A stretch of 64,000 nucleotides of DNA from an uncultured Tenacibaculum sp. (GTDB lineage Bacteria > Bacteroidota > Bacteroidia > Flavobacteriales > Flavobacteriaceae): contig NZ_CANMLT010000009.1 in NCBI RefSeq assembly GCF_947498805.1, forward strand, positions 96,876 to 160,875, written 5' to 3'. The position numbers and the translations under genes were made by a program. Shown here in pieces: positions 8,995 to 16,144 of the stretch (its first letter is position 1; every line of letters starts with the position of its first letter). The notes below the pieces were generated by a model. It had not been told where the DNA came from and searched no databases. It was given only the letters and a program-made list of their open reading frames with translations.

Positions 8995-10440
8995 TTATTT
9001 ATACTGTATACATATATTTTTAGGCTCTGTAAAAAAGCGTAATGCTTCAAAACCTCCTTCTCTTCCTACACCACTATCTTTTTGTCCGCCAAAAGGTGTT
9101 CTTAAATCTCGTAACAACCATGTATTTACCCAAACAATTCCTGCATACAATTGCTTACTTAATCTCATAGTTCTATTCAGGTTATTGGTCCATAAGGTTG
9201 ATGACAATCCGTATTTTACATCATTTGCCATTGCTAATGCTTCTTCCTCCGTTTTAAATGGCATAATGGTAACTACTGGTCCAAATATTTCTTCTTGATT
9301 GAGTTTACAGTCATTACTTTCTACTTCAATAATTGTTGGTTGTAAATAATATCCTTCTTCACATTTATCAACTGTGACTCTATTACCTCCATACAATACC
9401 TTCCCTCCTTCTTCTTCAGCTATTTCTATATACGATTGTACTTTTTCTAAATGTGGTTTAGAGACTAAAGCTCCTACATTAGTCTCTTTATCAAAAGGAT
9501 TTCCAACTTTTAATTCTGATACTTTCTGAACAAAGTCTTTTTTGAATTGTTCATAGATATTTTCTTCTACGAAAATTCTACTCCCGCATAAACAAATTTG
9601 TCCTTGATTAGCAAATGAAGAACGTACTGTAGTAGCAATCATTTTATCATAATCACAATCAGCAAAAATGATATTCGGATTCTTTCCTCCTAATTCTAAA
9701 GAAAGTTTTTTAAACATTGGAGCCGCTACGCGCGCTATATGAGCTCCTGTCGTGGTTCCTCCTGTAAATGATATCGCTTTAATATCTGGATGTTCAACAA
9801 TTGCTTGTCCGGTTGTTCCTCCTAAACCATGTACTATATTTAACACTCCTTTGGGGAGCCCTGCTTCATTACATATTTCTCCTAATAAAAAGGCTGTCAT
9901 TGGAGTAACTTCGCTTGGTTTTGCAACAACACAATTCCCTGCTGCAATGGCAGGTGCTATTTTCCAAGTAAATAAATACAACGGTAAATTCCATGGAGAG
10001 ATACAACCTACAACTCCAATTGGCTGACGTAATGTAAAATTCATTGCATCTAAACCTACACTTTCATGCGCTTCCGAAGAAAATTGTGTTATGGCATTGG
10101 CAAAAAACTGAAAATTAGATGAGGCTCTTGGGATATCGATAGTAGTTGCTAAACTCAATGGTTTTCCATTATCTTTAGATTCTGCCTCAGCCAATTCGGG
10201 TAATTTATCTTGAATTAGCTGTGCTATTTTAGACATAATCTTACTTCTCTCTTCCAAAGAAGTATTTGACCAAGCAGGAAAAGCTTCCCTTGCCGCTTGA
10301 TATGCCAATGCTACATCTTCTTTTGAAGAATTTGGAATTTGTCCATATACCTCTCCAATAGATGGATTATAATTATCTATATAATTCCCAGCTATTGGAG
10401 CTACAAACGCTCCATTTATATAATTTTTAATGTTTTGCAT
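8995..10440 (-). CDS. 2-aminomuconate 6-semialdehyde dehydrogenase (ALDH family)
   Basis: An NAD(P)-dependent aldehyde dehydrogenase of 481 residues. The catalytic motifs are clear: SFTGG (NAD-binding loop), LELGGKNPNI containing the general-base Glu, and the nucleophilic Cys in FANQGQICLCGSR. EIFGPVVTIMPF is the usual distal motif. Position between the aminomuconate deaminase block and ACMSD indicates oxidation of 2-aminomuconate semialdehyde to 2-aminomuconate. I use the ATG at 10440 (MQNIKNYINGAF), one nucleotide after the preceding gene's stop, rather than the TTG at 10464 that lies inside it. About 110 nt separate its stop from the SDR gene, including the REP-like repeat. Family certain; substrate from context and length. 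Confidence 0.88.
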   Translation of the reverse strand: MQNIKNYINGAFVAPIAGNYIDNYNPSIGEVYGQIPNSSKEDVALAYQAAREAFPAWSNTSLEERSKIMSKIAQLIQDKLPELAEAESKDNGKPLSLATTIDIPRASSNFQFFANAITQFSSEAHESVGLDAMNFTLRQPIGVVGCISPWNLPLYLFTWKIAPAIAAGNCVVAKPSEVTPMTAFLLGEICNEAGLPKGVLNIVHGLGGTTGQAIVEHPDIKAISFTGGTTTGAHIARVAAPMFKKLSLELGGKNPNIIFADCDYDKMIATTVRSSFANQGQICLCGSRIFVEENIYEQFKKDFVQKVSELKVGNPFDKETNVGALVSKPHLEKVQSYIEIAEEEGGKVLYGGNRVTVDKCEEGYYLQPTIIEVESNDCKLNQEEIFGPVVTIMPFKTEEEALAMANDVKYGLSSTLWTNNLNRTMRLSKQLYAGIVWVNTWLLRDLRTPFGGQKDSGVGREGGFEALRFFTEPKNICIQYK

Positions 10441-10441
10441 T

Positions 10442-11134
10442 TTAACTGACCTTCTTTTTTTCAAGCCATCCCATTGGAATTTCTTGGTTACAAAATTCTA
10501 AATGAATTACTCTTCTATCATATGTTGAAACCGATTTTGAAGAAGCATGTAATAACAATGGTTTCATTAACATCACTCCTCCTTTTTCAACAATACATAA
10601 CTCTTCATTTCCTAAAGAGTTTTTATCAAAACTCTCATCTACTCTAATAATTCCTTTTGAATGTGTTTTGGGTATTACACTTAAAGCTCCATTTGTTTCA
10701 TCAGTTTTATCTAAATGAATTCTAAATGTAATTGTATTATCTAAAACATTATTTGGTGGAATTACCCCTAGTTGACCATTCTTATTGGTCCAATTTGTAT
10801 ATCCTATCTCCTCTATTCTTCTTGCTACACTAATACTCAAATCTTGATGCATACTCACAAACCAATTAGACTTACTTGGTTTGTTAAAGAAAATTGCTTT
10901 AGATAAGAAGTACTTTTGATCACAAGTCAACTCGTATAATTTCTTGAACTTCTCATTTCCAAAAATCACATCTAATATTTCAGGCTTTTTGGTAGTGAGT
11001 TTTCTTATCGCATACTCCTTTTCTGAAGTTTCGATCAACAACAACAATCTCTGAATTTCTTCATTACTAAAAACACATTCAGTAATTGAAAATCCTTGAT
11101 CTATTAATGCTTTTTTGTGTTGATTGAAACTCAT
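10442..11134 (-). CDS. PhyH-like Fe(II)/2-oxoglutarate dioxygenase
   Basis: A 230-residue protein of the phytanoyl-CoA dioxygenase type. The double-stranded beta-helix metal triad is visible: HxD in VSMHQDLS, and the distal His in PLLLHASSKS, followed by an Arg (YDRRVIHLEF) at the 2-oxoglutarate position. FRIHLDKTDETNGAL and VIPKTHSKG are the typical core strands. Such enzymes hydroxylate small molecules using O2 and 2-oxoglutarate. It sits 7 nt after the deaminase gene and ends 1 nt before the ALDH start, so it is co-transcribed with aminomuconate genes; no step of the textbook pathway needs it. Substrate unknown. Confidence 0.8.
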   Translation of the reverse strand: MSFNQHKKALIDQGFSITECVFSNEEIQRLLLLIETSEKEYAIRKLTTKKPEILDVIFGNEKFKKLYELTCDQKYFLSKAIFFNKPSKSNWFVSMHQDLSISVARRIEEIGYTNWTNKNGQLGVIPPNNVLDNTITFRIHLDKTDETNGALSVIPKTHSKGIIRVDESFDKNSLGNEELCIVEKGGVMLMKPLLLHASSKSVSTYDRRVIHLEFCNQEIPMGWLEKKKVS

Positions 11135-11141
11135 CCTTATA

Positions 11142-11555
11142 CTAAGATTTAGGTTTATATGCCACTACTTTTATCTCTATTAATAAATGTGGATGTGGCA
11201 GTTGATGTACTGCTACGGTTGTCCTTGTTGGACCATTATAATCGAAATATTCTGCATATACTTGATTATACCCACCAAAATCATTCATATTTACTAAAAA
11301 CGAGGTTACATCAACAATATCAGATAAATCTGCTCCTACTTCTTGTAAGATATCTCTAATATTTTCTATTACAGCCTTTGTTTGTTTTTTAATATCCAAG
11401 TTGGTTGTTCCAAATTCATCCACCTCAACTCCTTCAAAAGAATTATCAGGTCTACGAGAACTTGTTCCTGATACATATATAAAATCTCCTACTTGTTTTA
11501 CATGCGGAAATTTTCCTCTTGGTATTGCTTTTCCTTTGATTACTTTACTGTCCAT
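11142..11555 (-). CDS. 2-aminomuconate deaminase (RidA/YjgF superfamily)
   Basis: A 137-residue RidA-fold protein. Phrases such as [44 protein letters not shown] and [20 protein letters not shown] match the 2-aminomuconate deaminases of nitrobenzene and 2-nitrobenzoate degraders (AmnD/NbaF) as I remember them, much better than general RidA imine deaminases. It would hydrolyse 2-aminomuconate to 4-oxalocrotonate and ammonia. The active-site Arg of the superfamily is in PTRTTV. It opens the second block of the operon, directly after a REP-like hairpin pair. Confidence 0.88.
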   Translation of the reverse strand: MDSKVIKGKAIPRGKFPHVKQVGDFIYVSGTSSRRPDNSFEGVEVDEFGTTNLDIKKQTKAVIENIRDILQEVGADLSDIVDVTSFLVNMNDFGGYNQVYAEYFDYNGPTRTTVAVHQLPHPHLLIEIKVVAYKPKS

Positions 11556-11561
11556 GTTATA

Positions 11562-11593
11562 AGCCCCTCTTAATCTCCCCAGAGGGGAGAAAC
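11562..11593. repeat. REP-like palindromic repeat copy 2 (left arm of inverted pair)
   Basis: AGCCCCTCTTAATCTCCC followed by CAGAGGGGAGAAAC; an internal hairpin CTCCCCAGAGGGGAG is near perfect. It lies 6 nt before the start codon of the aminomuconate deaminase gene on the minus strand, the same placement as copy 1 before the SDR gene. Confidence 0.75.
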
Positions 11594-11645
11594 TCTTTTA
11601 TAGGGTATTTGAGTTTATTTTTATTATTCTTTTTAAAGCCTCAAC

Positions 11646-12188
11646 TTACTCCTTCCCATTGGGAAGGCTGGGATGGGCTAATTCTAACAACTTTTTTGTT
11701 GTTTTATAATTTCTTGTAGTAGCTATTACATCTAACTTCTTTTCAATAGTATTGTTTGTTAGTTTTGTCTTTCCAAATCCAGATGGACAATACAAATAGA
11801 CCATGTCATCTTCTATTTTATATTGATCTTCATTAATTCCTTTTACCTCTATTTCTTTTTGAGAGGGAAGCTTATCTAAAAATGAAAATGCTACTATTTT
11901 TTCATTCTCTATTGGAAAAGGATATTTATCAATCGTTCTTTTCCATTCTTCAGGTGTTCTTGCTAACACGGGAATATCAAACCCAAACTTCTCCTTAATA
12001 CCTAAATGAACTTTATTACAAACTTCATTCTTTGATTCATTAGCATCTAAAACAATATTTCCACTCTGAATATAGGTTTGTACATTTTGAAAACCTAAAG
12101 TATCTAACACCTCTCTAAGTTCAACCATGGGAATTTTATTCTTCCCGGATACATTAATTCCTCTAAGTAAAACGATATACTTATTCAT
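11646..12188 (-). CDS. DUF1697 family protein
   Basis: The 180-residue protein opens with YIVLLRGINVSGKNKIPM and continues with LGFQNVQTYIQSGNIVL, the hallmark of DUF1697, a cytoplasmic alpha/beta family with no established biochemical role. Its ATG overlaps the kynurenine monooxygenase stop by 1 nt, so it is translated with the kynurenine genes. The C-terminal HPSLPNGKE is encoded by a REP-like repeat, suggesting the original stop has been overwritten or extended by the repeat. DUF1697 genes occur in many contexts, so a pathway role is not implied beyond co-expression. Confidence 0.85.
   Translation of the reverse strand: MNKYIVLLRGINVSGKNKIPMVELREVLDTLGFQNVQTYIQSGNIVLDANESKNEVCNKVHLGIKEKFGFDIPVLARTPEEWKRTIDKYPFPIENEKIVAFSFLDKLPSQKEIEVKGINEDQYKIEDDMVYLYCPSGFGKTKLTNNTIEKKLDVIATTRNYKTTKKLLELAHPSLPNGKE
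11649..11679. repeat. REP-like palindromic repeat copy 3 (right arm, overlaps DUF1697 gene end)
   Basis: CTCCTTCCCATTGGGAAGG followed by CTGGGATGGGCT, the reverse-complement layout of copy 2, with an inner hairpin CCTTCCCATTGGGAAGG. The last about ten codons of the upstream DUF1697 gene (encoding HPSLPNGKE) lie in it. Together with copy 2 it makes a paired, BIME-like arrangement across the operon gap. Confidence 0.7.
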
Positions 12189-13600
12189 TATTTCAGTCCT
12201 GCTACTTTATCTTCCTCTAAAATCTCATTCGTTTCTTCTTGCACTTTCCTTAACACCACCTTTAATTCTTCCTTTGTCATTTCTAAAGAAGTTGTTACCT
12301 CCTTATCTGCAATAAGATTTAATAATGCTTTATCTTGTGCTCTTCCTTTTTTCATTGCACTCGCATATGGAATTTCTTCATTAAAAGTTACCATTGAGTA
12401 TTTAGAAAAATATTCCGTTGGAAAATTACTTTCTAGATCCATTTCAATCTTTCGTTTTTGCTTAAACAAAGGATTTGCCACATGGTCTCGCATTTCATAA
12501 TAATTATCAATTGCTAAATCAGCAATAGCATCTGTATCTTCTTTTCTTGCATTTTGATATACCAAAAATATCTTTTCCCAATCTCCTTCGTGAGCGTCTA
12601 AGATGGCATCAAAAACAGTAACATCTTCAAAAGAAGCATTCATCCCTTGTCCATAAAAAGGCACTATGGCATGTGCCGCATCTCCCATTAACATTGTTTT
12701 GTTTTGATACATCCAAGGAGAACATTTTACAGTTCCAAGCGCTCCAGTTGGATTGTTGAAAAACTCATCTTTTATATTAGGAATCAGTGCTAGTGCATCT
12801 GGAAATTCGTTCTCAAAAAAACTAGTAATCTTTTCTTCGGAAGTTAAATTATTAAAGTTATACTCACCTTCATCATAACTTAAGAATAGTGTTACCGTAA
12901 AACTTCCATCTAAATTTGGTAAGGCTATTAGCATATATTGTCCACGTGGCCAAATATGTAAATGATCTTTACTTATTTGATGATTTCCAAGTTTGTCGGC
13001 TGGAATTTCTAACTCTTTATACCCATGCGTTAAATAGTTTTGAGAATAACTAAACAAGAATTTCTTTTCTAAATAATAACTCTTGCGCAATACTGATCCT
13101 GCTCCGTCTGTTCCAAAAACAACATCTGCATCTACAGAAAATTCTTCTTTGGTAGTATAACTCTTAAAATGAACAATCGTATTCTCAATATCTGCTGAAG
13201 TACATTTTGTGTTGAAATGAATGCTTACATTTTCATGTTTTTCAGCTTCCGTAAGCAAAATTCCATTTAAATCTCCTCTTGAGATTGAATTGATATATTC
13301 ATTTTCTCTTCCTGAATAGTTAGAAGCAAAGGTATTTCCTTCTTTATCATGAATTAATCGCCCATACATAGGAATGCAAATCTCTCTAGCTTTTTCTTCA
13401 ACACCAGCCAATCTCAATGCCTTAAAACCTCTATCTGATAAGGCTAAGTTTATTGAACGTCCAGCAGAAATATCAGTAGTTCTTAAATCTGGTCTACTTT
13501 CATATACCGAAACTTTATATCCTCTTTGTGCTAAACGAAGTGCTAATAAACTTCCACACAATCCAGCTCCTATGATTACTATATTATCTTTTTTACTCAT
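12188..13600 (-). CDS. kmo: Kynurenine 3-monooxygenase
   Basis: A 470-residue group A flavoprotein hydroxylase that converts L-kynurenine to 3-hydroxykynurenine using NADPH and O2. FAD motifs are clear: IIGAGLCGSLLALRLAQRG near residue 9 (dinucleotide fold), the FGTDGAGSVLR segment (DG motif) and MLMGDAAHAIVPFYGQGMN (GD motif with the Pro-Phe-x-Gly-Gln-Gly loop typical of this enzyme). ISAGRSINLALSDRG is characteristic for the kynurenine branch. Most enzymes are 450-480 residues. It lies 5 nt after a small membrane-protein gene and before DUF1697. Kynureninase, the next step, is at the operon head. Confidence 0.93.
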   Translation of the reverse strand: MSKKDNIVIIGAGLCGSLLALRLAQRGYKVSVYESRPDLRTTDISAGRSINLALSDRGFKALRLAGVEEKAREICIPMYGRLIHDKEGNTFASNYSGRENEYINSISRGDLNGILLTEAEKHENVSIHFNTKCTSADIENTIVHFKSYTTKEEFSVDADVVFGTDGAGSVLRKSYYLEKKFLFSYSQNYLTHGYKELEIPADKLGNHQISKDHLHIWPRGQYMLIALPNLDGSFTVTLFLSYDEGEYNFNNLTSEEKITSFFENEFPDALALIPNIKDEFFNNPTGALGTVKCSPWMYQNKTMLMGDAAHAIVPFYGQGMNASFEDVTVFDAILDAHEGDWEKIFLVYQNARKEDTDAIADLAIDNYYEMRDHVANPLFKQKRKIEMDLESNFPTEYFSKYSMVTFNEEIPYASAMKKGRAQDKALLNLIADKEVTTSLEMTKEELKVVLRKVQEETNEILEEDKVAGLK

Positions 13601-13605
13601 TCTAT

Positions 13606-13908
13606 TTACAAAAAACTTAAGATCAGACTAATGAATATATAAATTGGATATCCATAAACTGAAATATTATATTGATAATTCTTTTCTTCTTTATTTTTAA
13701 AACTTAAAATAGTCAATACAATACCAGCTATTAACAACCCAAAAATTAGTAATGACAAACCTAATAATCTTATCCCCAACATTTCTCCACTATTCCCAAT
13801 ACCTAAAGGTGTAGTTATTATTAAATACGCGACTAATGCATTCAATAATAATATATAAATCAAAAACTTAAATGACCATTTTTTATAATTCGTGTCTTTC
13901 CTTTCCAT
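13606..13908 (-). CDS. Small membrane protein in kynurenine operon, unknown
   Basis: Not recognised. A 100-residue protein with three predicted membrane segments (about 14-33, 47-67 and 80-99) and charged Lys/Asn-rich linkers (FKNKEEKNYQYN). It lies 12 nt after kynureninase and 5 nt before the monooxygenase, so it must be co-transcribed. There are no conserved catalytic or binding residues that I can identify; it could simply be an inserted lineage-specific gene or a small membrane partner. The reading frame is intact, with base composition like its neighbours. Confidence 0.6.
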   Translation of the reverse strand: MERKDTNYKKWSFKFLIYILLLNALVAYLIITTPLGIGNSGEMLGIRLLGLSLLIFGLLIAGIVLTILSFKNKEEKNYQYNISVYGYPIYIFISLILSFL

Positions 13909-13920
13909 TATTTTTTTTAA

Positions 13921-15180
13921 TTACAACAATCCTTTTAAAATCTCAACCATTCTAAACACGTCTTCAAAGCTATTGTACATTGGGACAGGTGCACAACGTA
14001 TTACATCTGGCTCTCTCCAATCGGTTATTACATTTTTTTTTGTTAGTTTATGATGCAAACTTTTATCTGCATTTCTTACTTGAATGGATAATTGACAACC
14101 TCTTTCTTTTGGATTACTAGGAGTAATTACCTTAATTCTATCGGTATCAATTTGATTTACTAAAAACTCAAAATATCCGGTTAGGCTTTCTGACTTTTCT
14201 CTTAAAGCCTTCATTCCAACTTTATCAAATAAGTCCAACGATGAACGTATAGCTGCCATAGATAAAATTGGTGGATTACTCAATTGCCATCCTTCTCCTC
14301 CTGCCATTACATCAAAGGGTTGACGCATGTTAAAACGAGTTTCTTTGTTGTGATTCCACCATCCTGCAAATCGAGGTAATTCTTTATTGTGTGCATGTTT
14401 TTCATGCACAAACAACCCTGCTAAACTACCTGGACCAGAATTTAAATATTTATATGTACACCAAGCAGCAAAGTCTACCCCGCTTTCATGTAATTCAGGA
14501 GAAATATTTCCAGCTCCATGTGCTAGATCAATTCCTACAAAACAATCTTTTGCATGTCCTATTTCTGCAATTCTCTTTAAATCTAAGTATTGCCCCGTAT
14601 AATAGTTCACACCACCAATTAACAACAGAGCTATTTCATCTCCTTGTTCAGAAACGATTTGTTCTAAATCTTCTATCCTAAGTAATTCTTCTCCTTCTCT
14701 TGGTTTCCATTCTACCAATCCTTCTTCCGGATCAAATCCATGAAATTTTAATTGCGATTGTACAGCATATCTATCTGAAGGAAAAGCATCAGATTCTATA
14801 ACAATCTTATATTTCTTTTTCGTAGGTTGATAAAAAGAAACCATTAATAAATGAAGGTTGGTTGTAAGTGTATTCATTACAACTACCTCCAATGGTTTTG
14901 CTCCTACAATTGTTGCCATTTTTTCTGTAAGAAATTCATGATAGGGCATCCAAGGATTCTTCGCTTCAAAGTGTCCTTCTACTCCAAACTTTGCCCAATC
15001 ATCCAATTCTTGTTGAATATATTGTTGTGTTTGTTTTGGTTGTAACCCTAAGGAGTTCCCTGTAAAATACAACCAATCACTCCCCTCTTTATCTTTTGGT
15101 ATATGAAATTGATCTCTTAAATAACTTAGTTGATCTTCTTTATCAAGTTGTTGTGCGTATTCTAACGTTGCTTTATACAT
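13921..15180 (-). CDS. kynU: Kynureninase
   Basis: A 419-residue fold-type I PLP enzyme that cleaves 3-hydroxykynurenine (or kynurenine) to 3-hydroxyanthranilate (or anthranilate) and alanine. The PLP lysine is K244 in the diagnostic CTYKYLNSGPGS motif; GIDLAHGAGN carries the cofactor-ring Asp, and GWWNHNKETRFNM and QLSNPPILSMA are substrate-pocket motifs of kynureninases. Length matches the family (about 415-465). It is the first gene of the minus-strand kynurenine operon and is divergent from an IclR regulator, with a palindromic operator candidate in between. No tryptophan 2,3-dioxygenase is in the window, so kynurenine must come from elsewhere. Confidence 0.95.
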   Translation of the reverse strand: MYKATLEYAQQLDKEDQLSYLRDQFHIPKDKEGSDWLYFTGNSLGLQPKQTQQYIQQELDDWAKFGVEGHFEAKNPWMPYHEFLTEKMATIVGAKPLEVVVMNTLTTNLHLLMVSFYQPTKKKYKIVIESDAFPSDRYAVQSQLKFHGFDPEEGLVEWKPREGEELLRIEDLEQIVSEQGDEIALLLIGGVNYYTGQYLDLKRIAEIGHAKDCFVGIDLAHGAGNISPELHESGVDFAAWCTYKYLNSGPGSLAGLFVHEKHAHNKELPRFAGWWNHNKETRFNMRQPFDVMAGGEGWQLSNPPILSMAAIRSSLDLFDKVGMKALREKSESLTGYFEFLVNQIDTDRIKVITPSNPKERGCQLSIQVRNADKSLHHKLTKKNVITDWREPDVIRCAPVPMYNSFEDVFRMVEILKGLL

Positions 15181-15257
15181 ACTGTTTTTATTTCAAAAGC
15201 CTTTTCTAAAAGAACACTAAAGATACTTTATTTCTAAGCAAAATAAAAAGCCAAAGT

Positions 15258-15274
15258 GTTTCACTTTATGAAAC
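15258..15274. promoter_or_regulatory. Putative IclR operator (GTTTCA-N5-TGAAAC)
   Basis: A perfect 6-bp inverted repeat with a 5-nt spacer, GTTTCACTTTATGAAAC, lies in the 150-bp gap between the divergent kynureninase and IclR genes, 78 nt from the kynureninase start and 57 nt from the regulator start. IclR proteins bind palindromes of about this size. A TATCTTTA element resembling the Bacteroidota -7 box lies between the repeat and kynU. No experimental support. Confidence 0.5.
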
Positions 15275-15330
15275 GGTGTTTTATAAATCTACACATTTTT
15301 ATTATCTTAGTCAACATATTTTAGAATTTT

Positions 15331-16107
15331 ATGAGTGATCCTGACAAAAAAGTAAATCAATCTGTAGTAAAGGCTTTTGCCTTACTTGACGCTTTTACCA
15401 ATGAAAAAACTTCCTGGGGTGTACGTGAATTAGCTTTAAAAACTGGTTACAATAAAAGCACCACATATCGTTTATTAAACACTTTAGCTTCTTTAAATAT
15501 TGTTCATCAAAATAGCAATGAAAAATACAGTTTGGGTAGTAAGCTATTTGAATTAGGAAATAGAGTAGCTATATATAAAGCTATTACCAAATCTACGAAT
15601 GCACCTATAAAAAATGTTGCTCTAGAAATTCAAGAAACTGTTTTACTTAGTATATTAAAGGAAGATCAGGTTTTTCATATTAACAAAGCGGACAGTTTAC
15701 ATGGTTTAAAGATAAATACTTCTATAGGTTCTTATCAACCTATACATGCTACCGCTTCTGGTAAACTATTGCTCGCTTTTTCTAAAAGAGATATACAGAA
15801 TGAAATTTTAAAAAGAATTCAACTCACTAAAGCTACACAACATACTATTACAAATCTAAAAAGCTTAAAAAAAGAATTAGACACAATCCTTTCTCAAGGA
15901 TATGCTCTCGATGTTGAAGAATTTGAATTAGGTCTGGTTAGTATTGCCATTCCTATCTGTAATAAATCAGGCAATATTATTGCCTGCATAAGTGCATCTG
16001 GACCTTTAAGTAGGTTTAGAACTGAAAACATTCCTAGTTATATAAACATCCTTCAAAAAGGCGTTATTATAATGGAAGAAGAGTTTAAGGACTTTGACCG
16101 TTTATAA
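15331..16107 (+). CDS. IclR-family transcriptional regulator
   Basis: A 258-residue protein with an N-terminal winged helix (VRELALKTGYNKSTTYRLLNTL at about 30-51) and the C-terminal IclR effector domain (about 80-250; motifs PIHATASGKLLLAF, GYALDVEEFELGLVSIAIPI and ISASGPLSR). IclR proteins regulate aromatic-compound and other catabolic operons, binding a small carboxylate in the C-terminal domain. It is divergent from the kynurenine operon and followed by its own terminator, so it is very probably the local regulator; a kynurenine-pathway intermediate is the likely effector, by inference. This differs from the Lrp-type KynR known in Pseudomonas. Confidence 0.9.
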   Translation: MSDPDKKVNQSVVKAFALLDAFTNEKTSWGVRELALKTGYNKSTTYRLLNTLASLNIVHQNSNEKYSLGSKLFELGNRVAIYKAITKSTNAPIKNVALEIQETVLLSILKEDQVFHINKADSLHGLKINTSIGSYQPIHATASGKLLLAFSKRDIQNEILKRIQLTKATQHTITNLKSLKKELDTILSQGYALDVEEFELGLVSIAIPICNKSGNIIACISASGPLSRFRTENIPSYINILQKGVIIMEEEFKDFDRL

Positions 16108-16110
16108 ATA

Positions 16111-16136
16111 AAAAATCCCGCATCAGCGGGATTTTT
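16111..16136. terminator. Bidirectional terminator between iclR and serB-serA fusion
   Basis: AAAAATCCCG-CATCAG-CGGGATTTTT, a perfect 10-bp inverted repeat with A and T tracts on both sides, placed between two convergent genes (3 nt after one stop, 8 nt from the other). Confidence 0.92.
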
Positions 16137-16144
16137 CTTATTTC

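Noticed and set aside
8930-9298. 122-aa plus-strand ORF opposite the ALDH gene
   Set aside because: Antisense to conserved coding sequence; low-complexity Tyr/Phe-rich start and no family pattern.
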